A stretch of 20,017 bases of DNA, from the NCBI GenBank assembly GCA_016222925.1, contig JACRQB010000221.1, positions 1 through 20,017 on the forward strand, in the 5' to 3' direction. The DNA is from Nitrospirota bacterium. GTDB lineage: Bacteria; Nitrospirota; Nitrospiria; Nitrospirales; Nitrospiraceae. This document shows, in pieces, positions 6,657 through 15,187 of the stretch (positions are counted from its first letter, which is position 1; the number at the start of each line of letters is the position of its first letter). The notes beneath the pieces are model-generated. The model searched no databases, was not told the origin of the DNA, and saw nothing but the letters and a program-made list of their open reading frames with translations. A program made the position numbers and the translations under genes.

Positions 6657-8057
6657 ATGATGTTTCAACTACGAACCGCGTATGGTGTGCTCCTCGGTAT
6701 TGCCGTGGGTGGTCTCCTTCTGCCCGGGTGTGTCGCGCAGCAGTCTGACCTGAAAAAAGCGGAAAAAGATCTCCAGCAGCAGCTGTCCCAGACCAGAGCC
6801 AGGCAGAGCCAGGAACTTTCAACCTTACGCGAACAGGAACTGCCGCAGCTGCGGGGAGAACTGGAAAAGGCTCTGCACCAGGCACGAGAGCTCCAGGGCA
6901 AGCAGGAGGATTTCAAGCATCGGTCAGCCCAGTTGGAGCAGCAGACCAAAAAGCTGGAACAATTGGCGGCCAAGCTCGAAGCCGACAGCAGCACACGGTA
7001 TTTGTGGATGCAGAAGAGCTTCGAGACGCAGGACGTGAAGGTGTCGGCCCGGCTTGATGAACTATCGAAGGCCATGGAGGCGTTGAAAAAAGAGGTCATT
7101 GAGGTCGTCCAGCGCACGAACGAGGGATTAACAAAACGCGTCGATGTCAAGCTGGAAGGGCATCAAAAAGAGTTGGCCGAGCACCAGAATAAGATTGAAC
7201 AGATCTCTCAAAAGTTCACGCAGTTCAATCAGGCGCTGACGGGGTTTCGAGAGGCGCTGACCGGACTCAATGATCGCGTGGGCGACCATGAGCAAGTTAA
7301 CAAGCACCTGACGTCGAGAATCGATAGCGATTCAAAAGCGACCGCGACCCATGCGGAGGATGTTAACCGAAGTGTGGTCTCCATCACAAAGGCGCTTGAA
7401 GCTGTTGGGAAAAAGGTCACGGCTCGTCTGGATGATCAGGACGGACGAATCGATGTCTTGGCGAAAACTCTTGAGCACGTATCCAATAAGCCTGCTCTTC
7501 TTCAGCAGGCTCACAAGCCAGTGCATCACTCCGCGCTAGGCCCCAATGAGCCCATCATGGACGGAGGGGAAGCCTCAAAGTTGTCTGCTGGGTCAGAGAC
7601 GACGGGTGGTTCGACAACGATTGTTCCTCCTCAAGAAGCACCAAAGTTTGAACCGGCTCAGGCCAGCGCCGATCCACCTGATCGGGTTCGGTATGAGCGG
7701 GTGTTAGGGTTCTTTCGGGATGGGGATTTGGAAGGCGCTCGACAAGGATTCACTGGATTTCTTGATGAGTATCCAAACTCGACCCTTGCGCCGAATGCCC
7801 GTTTTTGGCTGGGAGAGTCGTACTTCGGCAAGAAGGAGTTTCAACGAGCGATCGATGCCTACGATAAAGTGGAGATCGACTATCCCGGCAGCGAAAAGGT
7901 CCCTGCTGCAATTTTAAAAAAAGGGTATGCGTATTTGGCTCTGAAGGATAAAAGGCGAGCGTCGTCCGCCTTCAAGCAGGTCGTCACACTCTACCCGAAA
8001 ACTGTTGAGGCGGGAAAGGCCTCGGACAGACTGGCGCAGCTCAAGGAGGTGCGGTAG
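6657..8057 (+). CDS. Long CpoB/YbgF-like coiled-coil TPR lipoprotein
   Basis: The 466-residue precursor has a lipoprotein signal peptide (LLLPGC, Cys25). A very long predicted coiled coil follows (about 28-300), rich in Gln, Glu, Lys and Leu (SDLKKAEKDLQQQLSQT, LEQQTKKLEQLAAKLEA). Then come a Pro/Ser/Thr linker and C-terminal TPRs (about 338-466: FLDEYPNSTLAPNARFWLGE, AIDAYDKVEIDYPGSEKVPA, KKGYAYLALKDKRRA). The TPR unit is that of CpoB/YbgF, which in E. coli couples the Tol machine to PBP1B-dependent septal peptidoglycan synthesis. The E. coli protein is soluble and about 260 residues, so this copy is almost twice as long and membrane-anchored. It lies directly after pal and directly before a second, normal-length CpoB. 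The precise role of the long version is inference. ATG 6660 is an equally possible start. Confidence 0.85.
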   Translation: MMFQLRTAYGVLLGIAVGGLLLPGCVAQQSDLKKAEKDLQQQLSQTRARQSQELSTLREQELPQLRGELEKALHQARELQGKQEDFKHRSAQLEQQTKKLEQLAAKLEADSSTRYLWMQKSFETQDVKVSARLDELSKAMEALKKEVIEVVQRTNEGLTKRVDVKLEGHQKELAEHQNKIEQISQKFTQFNQALTGFREALTGLNDRVGDHEQVNKHLTSRIDSDSKATATHAEDVNRSVVSITKALEAVGKKVTARLDDQDGRIDVLAKTLEHVSNKPALLQQAHKPVHHSALGPNEPIMDGGEASKLSAGSETTGGSTTIVPPQEAPKFEPAQASADPPDRVRYERVLGFFRDGDLEGARQGFTGFLDEYPNSTLAPNARFWLGESYFGKKEFQRAIDAYDKVEIDYPGSEKVPAAILKKGYAYLALKDKRRASSAFKQVVTLYPKTVEAGKASDRLAQLKEVR

Positions 8058-8061
8058 CAAT

Positions 8062-8823
8062 ATGTGGGTTCGTACACTTGTGTCCCGTTCTGCGGCATGG
8101 GGAGTATTGGCGTCGACGGTCGTGCTCGCCGGCTGTGCCAAGCATGCCGATTTTATGGAAATGCGCAATCAGCTCTCGACGATCTCGCGAACGCAGGATC
8201 AGGATCATCAACGGGTGGATAGCGCGATGCGTCGATTGGATGCTGTCGAGAGGAGCAAGGAGACGGATTCAGCGAAGTTGCGATTCGATGACCTGGCAGC
8301 GCGCTTTCAAAAACTTGAAAGCCGATTGCTAAAGCTGGAAGAGGTTGCCAGCCAGGCATCTGCCAAGGTGGATGTCCCGACTGAGCCGCGCGCTTCTAGG
8401 CCGGTCAAACAGACGCAATCTTCAGAGCCGACGGGGACGGTGTCCGGAATCACGCCGACATCCGCCTTCAATCTAGCTTATAATGATTATCTCAATGGGA
8501 AATACGACCTTGCGGTCGCAGGGTTCCAACGGTTCATCAAGGATTTTCCCGGTACGTCTCTGACTCCGAACGCCCACTACTGGTTGGGAGAATCGTATTA
8601 TAACTTGAAAGACTATGGGCGGGCCATCCACACGTTCGACTCTCTTGTGGCGGAATATCCAGGGAACGAAAAGGTTCCTGCGGCATTGTATAAGCTTGGT
8701 TTGGCGACGGCTGAGACCGGTGATCTCGCTCGGTCAAGAAAGAATCTGAAGCGAGTGCTTGAAGAGTTCCCCTCATCGGACGAATCAAAGCTGGCAAAGA
8801 ATAAGTTGGCCGAAATCCGATGA
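8062..8823 (+). CDS. cpoB: CpoB/YbgF-like TPR lipoprotein, second copy
   Basis: The 253-residue precursor starts with WVRTLVSRSAAWGVLAST and the lipobox LAGC (Cys25). A short coiled coil follows (about 28-95), then a linker, then the C-terminal CpoB TPR unit (about 135-253: YNDYLNGKYDLAVAGFQRF, NAHYWLGESYYNLKDYGRA, YPGNEKVPAALYKLGLA). Length and order match E. coli CpoB apart from lipidation. The start at ATG 8062 is supported by AAGGAGGT at 8043-8050, inside the end of the previous gene. An in-frame ATG at 8005 would bury the signal peptide behind basic residues and is rejected. The five-base gap to the long copy implies coexpression and suggests an ancient tandem duplication. Confidence 0.9.
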   Translation: MWVRTLVSRSAAWGVLASTVVLAGCAKHADFMEMRNQLSTISRTQDQDHQRVDSAMRRLDAVERSKETDSAKLRFDDLAARFQKLESRLLKLEEVASQASAKVDVPTEPRASRPVKQTQSSEPTGTVSGITPTSAFNLAYNDYLNGKYDLAVAGFQRFIKDFPGTSLTPNAHYWLGESYYNLKDYGRAIHTFDSLVAEYPGNEKVPAALYKLGLATAETGDLARSRKNLKRVLEEFPSSDESKLAKNKLAEIR

Positions 8824-8887
8824 TCGTCGCCGTGACGCGACGTCCCCGCCTCATCACCGCCCGCTCACTCATGAGGAGCATCGTGTC

Positions 8888-10660
8888 GTGCTGAAAACCG
8901 ACGGCAGTGGTCGGATCTGTATTCTCCCAGAAGAGGTCATCGGTCGCATTGCCGCTGGAGAGGTGGTCGAACGTCCGGCGGCGGTTGTCAAGGAGCTCCT
9001 CGAAAATAGCGTCGATGCGGGAAGTCGGTCCATCACGATCGATGTGAAGGACGGAGGACTCTCTTTGATTCGGGTGACCGATGACGGGGAGGGTATGACT
9101 CAGGAAGACGTCCCGCTCGCGTTTCAGCGGCATGCTACGAGCAAGCTCCGATCCGATCTGGATCTCTGGTCCATTCGAACAATGGGGTTTCGAGGCGAAG
9201 CGCTGCCGAGCATTGCCGCAGTGGCCCATGTTCGGCTGATGACGGCGACTCGTTTTGCCGAAGTGGGGACTGAGTTAGAAGTTGTTGGGGGAGCGATCGG
9301 GAGGATCACCGACGCTCCTCCGGTCCGGGGAACACGCATCGAAATCGCAGAGCTGTTCCACCATCAGCCGGCTCGGAAGAAGTTTCTGAAGTCGACCATC
9401 ACGGAGTTCTCGCATATCAGTCGGGTCGTCCAGCAGGCATCGCTCGCCTGGCCGTCCATTCATTTCCGCTTGACGCACAATGCCGAGGAGATCCTCAACT
9501 ACCCGTCCGCTTCGTCAGATGACGATCGGATCGCGCAGGTCTATCGGCGCACCTTTCTCGACCAAAGTCTCCGGATCAAGGCTTCGGTTCCTGGGGCCCA
9601 ACTCAGCGGGTACATTGTGGATGCGGTTCAGGCAAAGCCTGCTCGCATCCCGCAAGAGTTGTTTGTAAACCGTCGTCCTGTGCGCAACGTGGCGGTGTCT
9701 CATGCCGTCGGGGAAGGGTATGGGGCATTTCTTGCCAAGGGGAGTCACCCGCGCTTCGTGCTGTTTCTGGACATTGACCCGGACCGTCTCGATGTCAATG
9801 TCCATCCAACTAAACGTGAAGTGAGATTTTCTGACAGCGAGATGATTCACCAACTTGTACGGCGAGCGGTCCGCCAAGCCTTGAGCGGCGGAAAGACCGA
9901 TGAGCTTGGGAAGACCCCGTTCGTAGAGTCCTCCGTGCGACGGATCTTGGGTTCCATCGTGACAACTCTCCCCACGGCGGAATCCGATCAAACGGAATCA
10001 ACGACCCTGCAGCCCAGCCTTGCAACCCAATTGCCGCTGGTGAGCGAAGCGGCGGAGCCTTATGCGCGAGTGCCTTCAGCTGAGGTGATTGCACTGGGGC
10101 AGATCAATCGGACGTTCCTTATCGCTCAAGTTGGGGGCGATCTGACGGTGATCGATCAACACACGGCTCATGAGCGGGTTCTGTTTGAGCGACTGTATCG
10201 TGCGTGGACGACCCGTGGTATTCAGGCCCAGCCTTTACTGATCCCTGATCCGGTCGAACTGCCACCACTTCAAACGGCAGTGCTTCAGCGTTACCAACAT
10301 GACTTGGAGCGGTTGGGGGTGGACATTGAACCTTTTGGTTCCTCAACTGTGTTGATCAGGGCGATTCCCGTCGGTCTCGGCAAGATCGATCCAAGCACGT
10401 TTCTGCAGGATCTTTTGGATGACCTCACGCAATGGGACAGTGCTCCCAGTCTGGAGGCACGCGTGCGATCGGTCCTGGCCTCGTTGGCGTGCCACGGCGC
10501 GGTTCGGGCCGGGCGCTCGATGAAATCGGAAGAAATCAAGGTTCTGATTGAGGACTGGCGTACTGAAGGGGAGATCACGACTTGCCCGCACGGGCGGAGA
10601 ACGTCCTTCCGACTGAGCATCACAGATCTCGAGAAAATGTTTGGACGAGCCGGCTGGTAG
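8888..10660 (+). CDS. mutL: MutL, DNA mismatch repair protein with endonuclease-type C-terminus
   Basis: MutL links mismatch recognition by MutS to strand incision and removal. The 590-residue protein has the GHKL ATPase motifs in order: ELLENSVDAGS with Glu39 and Asn40, DDGEGM (65-70), ATSKL (83-87) and GFRGEAL (100-106). Then come the transducer domain with NVHPTKREVRF and a C-terminal dimerisation domain carrying DQHTAHERVLFE (423-434), ACHGAVRAG (534-542) and CPHGR (566-570). These last three are the metal-binding set of MutL proteins with latent nicking activity. The canonical DQHA is DQHT here. E. coli MutL lacks this site, so repair here is likely of the MutH-independent type. GTG 8888 was chosen because GAGGAG (8873-8878) lies 9 bases upstream and the N-terminus then matches the family (ILPEEVIGRIAAGEVVERP). 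The in-frame ATG 8759 lies inside cpoB. Confidence 0.95.
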   Translation: MLKTDGSGRICILPEEVIGRIAAGEVVERPAAVVKELLENSVDAGSRSITIDVKDGGLSLIRVTDDGEGMTQEDVPLAFQRHATSKLRSDLDLWSIRTMGFRGEALPSIAAVAHVRLMTATRFAEVGTELEVVGGAIGRITDAPPVRGTRIEIAELFHHQPARKKFLKSTITEFSHISRVVQQASLAWPSIHFRLTHNAEEILNYPSASSDDDRIAQVYRRTFLDQSLRIKASVPGAQLSGYIVDAVQAKPARIPQELFVNRRPVRNVAVSHAVGEGYGAFLAKGSHPRFVLFLDIDPDRLDVNVHPTKREVRFSDSEMIHQLVRRAVRQALSGGKTDELGKTPFVESSVRRILGSIVTTLPTAESDQTESTTLQPSLATQLPLVSEAAEPYARVPSAEVIALGQINRTFLIAQVGGDLTVIDQHTAHERVLFERLYRAWTTRGIQAQPLLIPDPVELPPLQTAVLQRYQHDLERLGVDIEPFGSSTVLIRAIPVGLGKIDPSTFLQDLLDDLTQWDSAPSLEARVRSVLASLACHGAVRAGRSMKSEEIKVLIEDWRTEGEITTCPHGRRTSFRLSITDLEKMFGRAGW

Positions 10661-10743
10661 GCCGTGTTGCGCGGAAGCGGCGACCGACAGTGGTCGAGCG
10701 CGCGGTGCTTATAACAACTCTGTTTCGGCGCGATGACGTGAAC

Positions 10744-11745
10744 ATGCTATCAGAAGGTGTGCGCCACCACCGTCCCTTGGTTGTGCTCCTGGGGCCGACA
10801 GCGGTCGGAAAGAGTCGGGTTGCATTATTGGTGGCCAAACATTTCAATACCGAGATACTGACGGCAGACTCTCGTCAGGTGTATCGAGGGATGGACATCG
10901 GAACGGATAAACCGACTGCGCAGGAGCGTCGGGATGTGCCGCACCGATTGATTGATTTGGTCGCCCCCGGCGAAACGTTCAATGCCGGTTGGTATCGGCG
11001 GGTTGCAATGGTAGAAATCGAACGTTTATATGGTGCGGGGCAGTTGCCCTTCGTTGTGGGTGGAACGGGGTTGTATCTCCGAACCTTGGTGCGGGGGTTA
11101 TGTCCAGCGCCCCAGGCCGACCCGCTGGTGAGGGGGGATCTCAAGAAATTGAGAGACGAACAGGGGCGAGACTGTCTCTATGCAGAGCTGATGCGCATTG
11201 ACCCTGAAACGGCAGCACGGTTACACCCGAACGATGAATCCAAGGTCATGCGGGCGGTAGAAGTCTATCGAATATCGGGCCGCCCACTGTCGACCGTGCA
11301 AGCCGAACACGGGTTTCAGGAAGCTCCGTTTTCCGCTCTTCTGATAGGCCTTGAGCGAAGGAAAGAGACTCTGTATCGAAGGATCGAGGAACGAATCGAT
11401 TGGCAGCTGACTCATGGAATGGTAGAAGAGACTCGCGCATTGTTTGATCGGGGCTATGGGCGCGAGCTCGGTTCGATGAAAGGTCTCGGCTATCGCCAGA
11501 TCGGAGCCTATTTGGCGAATGAGTGCGATTACGCCGAAATGGTGCGTCGGTTCAAGCGTGACACGAGACGTTTTGCGAAACGGCAGATGACCTGGTTTCG
11601 AAGCGAAGTGGGAGTTGCGTGGCTGTCGATCGAGGACAACGAGCCGTATGAGCGGACGGCGGAACGAGTGATCGCACGCATCGAGCAATTTATGTGCGCA
11701 CTGGGACAACAGAAACCGCTTGCTGCCGTGCCGCCAGCCTCTTAG
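10744..11745 (+). CDS. miaA: MiaA, tRNA dimethylallyltransferase
   Basis: MiaA transfers the dimethylallyl group from dimethylallyl diphosphate to N6 of A37 in tRNAs reading codons that begin with U. The 333-residue protein has the P-loop GPTAVGKS (17-24), the tRNA/isopentenyl site ADSRQVYRGMDIGTDKP (from about 41), VVGGTGLYLRTLVRGL, and the C-terminal KRDTRRFAKRQMTWFR that contacts tRNA. Length is close to the usual 300-320 residues. The long form from 10582 overlaps mutL and adds residues not seen in the family, so ATG 10744 is preferred; GTG 10738 is two codons earlier. Adjacency to mutL is a widely conserved bacterial gene order. No strong ribosome binding site is seen. Confidence 0.95.
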   Translation: MLSEGVRHHRPLVVLLGPTAVGKSRVALLVAKHFNTEILTADSRQVYRGMDIGTDKPTAQERRDVPHRLIDLVAPGETFNAGWYRRVAMVEIERLYGAGQLPFVVGGTGLYLRTLVRGLCPAPQADPLVRGDLKKLRDEQGRDCLYAELMRIDPETAARLHPNDESKVMRAVEVYRISGRPLSTVQAEHGFQEAPFSALLIGLERRKETLYRRIEERIDWQLTHGMVEETRALFDRGYGRELGSMKGLGYRQIGAYLANECDYAEMVRRFKRDTRRFAKRQMTWFRSEVGVAWLSIEDNEPYERTAERVIARIEQFMCALGQQKPLAAVPPAS

Positions 11746-11758
11746 CAAAAGGATCTGT

Positions 11759-12658
11759 ATGAAGACAAGAAGACAGGATAAGCGGGTGACCGTCGGGGTG
11801 ATCGGAGGCAGCGGACTCTATGATATTGAAGGGCTCACCTCCGCTCGGTCAATCCGAGTTCGTACGCCTTTCGGAGCGCCGTCCGATGCGATTACTGTGG
11901 GGTCGCTTGAAGGGATTCGAGTTGCTTTTCTTTCACGGCATGGGCGCGGACATGTGTTGAATCCGAGCGGGATCAACTACCGTGCGAACATTTTCGCGCT
12001 CAAGTCTCTGGGGGTGTCCCATGTGATTTCGGTCAGCGCGGTCGGCAGCATGAAGGAATCGATTCGACCGGGCGACGTTGCGGTCCCAGACCAGTTTATC
12101 GATCTGACCAAGCGGCGTGTCTCGACATTCTTTGACGACGGAATCGTGGCGCATGTCGCCTTCGGTGAGCCGATCTGTGCCGAACTGAGACAGGCTCTTC
12201 TGACGGCTGGAGAAAACGTCGGGGCCAATCTGCATCGCGGTGGGACCTATCTCTGCATGGAAGGTCCGCAGTTTTCAACAAAAGCTGAATCACAGCTCTA
12301 TCGGCAATGGGGCGTCGATGTAATCGGGATGACCAATATGCCGGAAGCAAAATTGGCCCGTGAGGCGGAGCTCTGTTACGCGACCTTGGCGCTGGTGACC
12401 GACTATGATTGTTGGCATGAGACGGAAGAGGCGGTCACCGTGGAGGCGGTGTTGGGAACGCTCCATCGGAACGTCGTGTTGGCCAAACAGATACTGCGCG
12501 CGGTGATGCCCGCATTCACTAACCCTGTCGAGTGCCCTTGTCATCGGGCCTTGGATAATGCCATTCTGACGGCGCCGAACCGAATCTCTTCAGCCGCCCG
12601 GAAGAAACTCTCCCTGCTCATTGACCGTGCGCTGTCACTAAAGAAAGGAGTTCGTTAG
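11759..12658 (+). CDS. mtnP: MtnP, S-methyl-5'-thioadenosine phosphorylase
   Basis: This enzyme splits methylthioadenosine with phosphate into adenine and 5-methylthioribose 1-phosphate, salvaging the by-product of polyamine synthesis and other S-adenosylmethionine reactions. The 299-residue protein belongs to the PNP/MTAP family: phosphate loop GVIGGSGLYD, FLSRHGRGHVLNPSGINYRA, MEGPQFSTKAES, VIGMTNMPEAKLAREAELCY and LVTDYDCWHE. The last motif has the Asp pair that selects a 6-amino purine, as in MTAP, rather than the Asn of guanosine/inosine phosphorylases. AAAAGGA five bases upstream supports ATG 11759 over the in-frame ATG 11720 inside miaA. The PfkB-family kinase follows two bases after the stop, which suggests co-translation. 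Confidence 0.93.
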   Translation: MKTRRQDKRVTVGVIGGSGLYDIEGLTSARSIRVRTPFGAPSDAITVGSLEGIRVAFLSRHGRGHVLNPSGINYRANIFALKSLGVSHVISVSAVGSMKESIRPGDVAVPDQFIDLTKRRVSTFFDDGIVAHVAFGEPICAELRQALLTAGENVGANLHRGGTYLCMEGPQFSTKAESQLYRQWGVDVIGMTNMPEAKLAREAELCYATLALVTDYDCWHETEEAVTVEAVLGTLHRNVVLAKQILRAVMPAFTNPVECPCHRALDNAILTAPNRISSAARKKLSLLIDRALSLKKGVR

Positions 12659-12660
12659 TC

Positions 12661-13575
12661 ATGGGGAAGCTGTTAGTCGTGGGATCAGTCGCGCTCGATA
12701 CGGTCAAAACTCCGTTCGGCGAAGGAACCGAGATTCTTGGGGGGTCGGCCACCTATTTCTCAACGGCGGCCAGCTTCTTCACGTCCGTCGCGCTCATTGC
12801 CGTCGTCGGAGAGGATTTCCCCCAACAGCATATCGCGTTTCTGAAGAGCCGTGGCATTGATCTCACCGGTCTTGAACGGCGTCCGGGGGCAACCTTTCGC
12901 TGGAAGGGGGAATACACGCACCAGCTGAACGAAGCTCATACCTTGGACACGCAACTCAACGTGTTTGAAACGTTTCGTCCTCAGATTCCTGAAGCCTATC
13001 TTGCGCCGGACGTGCTGTTCCTGGGGAATATCCATCCAGAGCTTCAGCTCGACGTGTTGCACAAGGTGAAGCGTCCTGGATTGGTGGCCTGCGACACCAT
13101 GAATTTCTGGATCAATGGTCAGCGCGACGCGCTCTGGAAGGTGTTGGAGAAGGTGGATATTCTGATCATCAACGACGGTGAGGCGCGCGACTTGGGTCAA
13201 GATTCCAATCTGGTGAAAGTGGCGAAGCTCGTGCTTTCCCGAGGGCCTAAGCATCTCATCGTCAAGCGTGGCGAGTACGGTGTGCTGATGTTCAATGAAC
13301 AACAGATTTTCGGCGCGCCGGCTTTTCCGCTCGAAGACGTACGTGATCCGACCGGAGCCGGAGATACCTTTGCCGGTGGATTTTTGGGCTACTTGGCGGC
13401 AACAGGAAACCGGTCTCCCGAGGCCATGCGACAAGCCATCATCTTTGGGAGCGTGATGGCGTCCTTTACCGTAGAATCCTTTAGTCTTGACCGATTGCGT
13501 ATCCTGGATTACAAAGAGATTCAGGCTCGGTTCGCCGAGTTCAAGCGGCTCACGCATTTTGAGGATGTTCGATGA
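12661..13575 (+). CDS. PfkB-family sugar/nucleoside kinase
   Basis: The 304-residue protein has the ribokinase/PfkB fold signals: an N-terminal GSVALDTVKTPFGE with GGSATYFSTAASF, and the C-terminal nucleotide-binding signature DPTGAGDTFAGGF (229-241), where Asp235 is the catalytic base. The substrate cannot be read from the sequence. Its position two bases after mtnP makes a product of methylthioadenosine breakdown, or adenosine itself, a candidate, but this is only inference from context. AAGGAG lies about 11 bases before ATG, within the end of mtnP. The stop overlaps the start of the next gene in ATGA. Confidence 0.88.
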   Translation: MGKLLVVGSVALDTVKTPFGEGTEILGGSATYFSTAASFFTSVALIAVVGEDFPQQHIAFLKSRGIDLTGLERRPGATFRWKGEYTHQLNEAHTLDTQLNVFETFRPQIPEAYLAPDVLFLGNIHPELQLDVLHKVKRPGLVACDTMNFWINGQRDALWKVLEKVDILIINDGEARDLGQDSNLVKVAKLVLSRGPKHLIVKRGEYGVLMFNEQQIFGAPAFPLEDVRDPTGAGDTFAGGFLGYLAATGNRSPEAMRQAIIFGSVMASFTVESFSLDRLRILDYKEIQARFAEFKRLTHFEDVR

Positions 13576-14255
13576 TCAGAGGCAATTGGATCTTCGGTCG
13601 GCAGCGAGCGTATCGCTCGCTGGTCTGTGTAGGACTTCTTAGTCTGTTGGGTGGCTGCGCGACCGACAAAGACCTGATGCAAAAATCGCAAGGGCATTAT
13701 CAAGAGGGTGTCGCGAGTCTCCCCGGAGATCGCCAAAAAGCCTTCGTCTCGTTTCAGAAGTCCGTCCAGTTGAATCCGGCCAATAAGGAGGCACGGTACG
13801 CCCTGGGACACGTGTACGCGTTGCAAGGCAAGTTGTCCTACGCAGAAGAGCAATTCCGGGCGGCGATCAAGGCCGATGAAACCTACTCCGAAGCGCAGAC
13901 GTATTTGGGGCAAGTGTTGGCCAATCAGGATCGGTGGGACGAGGCGATCCAATCCTATCGGCAGGCGCTGGCCAATCCTCTCTATCCGACACCGGACCTC
14001 GCTCGGTTTCATCTCGGCCGCGCACTGGCTCACCAGGGCGATCTTCAGGGCTCGATGGAGGCGTTGGAAGATGCCGTATCTGCAAGTCCACCAAATGTCC
14101 CGCCTGCGATGACTCACCTTGAGCTAGGTCGGGTGTACTATAAAATGGGCTATATGACTAGAGCCCGTGACATTCTCAAGAAAGTAGCAACCTTGGATAA
14201 GAGTGGTGGAGAGCTGGCGTCGGCGGCAGCAGACCTCTTGACGCGAGTGAAGTAG
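13572..14255 (+). CDS. TPR lipoprotein, PilF/PilW-like
   Basis: The 227-residue precursor has a lipoprotein signal (SLVCVGLLSLLGGC, lipid Cys29) and at least four TPRs (about 40-220): AFVSFQKSVQLNPANKEARY, ALGHVYALQGKLSYAEEQFR, AQTYLGQVLANQDRWDEAIQ and LELGRVYYKMGYMTRARDIL. In many proteobacteria a TPR lipoprotein PilF/PilW, which helps the type IV pilus secretin assemble, lies directly before rodZ, and the same order is seen here. No other pilus genes are in the window, so a pilus role is inferred only from fold and position. A general outer-membrane assembly or peptidoglycan role is possible. The ATGA overlap with the kinase and 7-base spacing to rodZ indicate one operon. Confidence 0.82.
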   Translation: MIRGNWIFGRQRAYRSLVCVGLLSLLGGCATDKDLMQKSQGHYQEGVASLPGDRQKAFVSFQKSVQLNPANKEARYALGHVYALQGKLSYAEEQFRAAIKADETYSEAQTYLGQVLANQDRWDEAIQSYRQALANPLYPTPDLARFHLGRALAHQGDLQGSMEALEDAVSASPPNVPPAMTHLELGRVYYKMGYMTRARDILKKVATLDKSGGELASAAADLLTRVK

Positions 14256-14262
14256 GAGACTT

Positions 14263-15183
14263 ATGGAGTCGGTTGGCGAATTTTTCAAGCAAGTCCGAGA
14301 GACGAAAGGGTTGACGGTTGACGAGGTGGCATCGAAAACCCGCATTCGCACGGATTTCGTCAAGGCGCTCGAGGACGGGAATTTCGCCAAGTTGCCAGAC
14401 CAAGTCTTCGCGAAGGGGTTTGTCCGTTCCTATGCCCGATCGCTGGGCTTGGATGAGGAAGATGCGATTCATCGCTTTATCCAATCTGCCGGATCTTTTT
14501 ACGAGAAACAGGATGAGCGTGAGCGGCTCAAGGTGCGACAGATTGAAGAAGACCGAAAACGCCAGTCCAATCGGAAAGCCGTGACAATTGCGATCAGTAT
14601 CGCCGTCCTGACGCTGATTTTTCTCCTCAGCCGAGAGCAATCATCGGTCTTTCGGCGCGGGGCGGCCGAGCAAGGTTCGGCAACGAAACGCACGACACAA
14701 GCGGCGAAAGAAATTCCAGCCTCAACGGCCCGTGAGCCTGAACGTCCCGCCGAGGTTCCGAAACCGACCGAGATGCCTGCCGGAACCCAAAAGACAACAA
14801 TTGACACCCTGTCGAGACAGGAACCTGTCATATCTGCCAGCGCAGCCTCAAGATCAGAGCCGGAAACGGTTTTGACGGCCTCTCCCGGAAGCGATGGCCC
14901 GTTAGCTGGAATAGCGTTGAACGCAACGGAGAGTGCTGTGGACGGCCAGCTGGCATTGGACTTGGAAGCGACGGAGTTGAGCTGGGTCGTTGTGCAGATC
15001 GATAACGGGAGTCCGCAGGAGTCGTTGCTCAGGCCCGGTGAAAAAGCCCACTGGAAGGGACAGGACCAATTCATCTTGACCCTTGGGAACGCCGGGGGAG
15101 TCAAGGCGGAACTAAACGGCAAACCTCAAAAGCCCTTCGGCCCAAGCGGCAAAGTCGCTCGGGACATCGTATTAAAACGGTAG
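14263..15183 (+). CDS. rodZ: RodZ-like cell-shape protein (HTH, TM, DUF4115)
   Basis: RodZ connects MreB filaments to the elongation machinery. The 306-residue protein has the expected layout: an N-terminal cytoplasmic HTH_25 domain (about 3-75, FFKQVRETKGLTVDEVASKT and KALEDGNFAKLPDQVFAKGF, with VRSYARSLGLDEE), a basic juxtamembrane stretch (85-105), one transmembrane helix (about 106-123, AVTIAISIAVLTLIFLL), a disordered Pro/Ala/Thr linker (130-210) and a beta-rich periplasmic DUF4115 domain (about 215-306, ELSWVVVQIDNG, LLRPGEKAHWKG, LTLGNAGGVKAELNG). TAGGAGA lies 5 bases before ATG. It is the last gene of the rightward cluster. mreB is not in the window. Confidence 0.9.
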   Translation: MESVGEFFKQVRETKGLTVDEVASKTRIRTDFVKALEDGNFAKLPDQVFAKGFVRSYARSLGLDEEDAIHRFIQSAGSFYEKQDERERLKVRQIEEDRKRQSNRKAVTIAISIAVLTLIFLLSREQSSVFRRGAAEQGSATKRTTQAAKEIPASTAREPERPAEVPKPTEMPAGTQKTTIDTLSRQEPVISASAASRSEPETVLTASPGSDGPLAGIALNATESAVDGQLALDLEATELSWVVVQIDNGSPQESLLRPGEKAHWKGQDQFILTLGNAGGVKAELNGKPQKPFGPSGKVARDIVLKR

Positions 15184-15187
15184 TCCT

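Noticed and set aside
8759..8887. 43-codon extension of mutL starting inside cpoB
   Set aside because: GTG 8888 has GAGGAG at correct spacing and gives the family N-terminus.
10582..10743. 54-codon N-terminal extension of miaA starting inside mutL
   Set aside because: It lies in the mutL 3' end in another frame, and the sequence is Arg-rich and unlike the family, which begins just before the P-loop.
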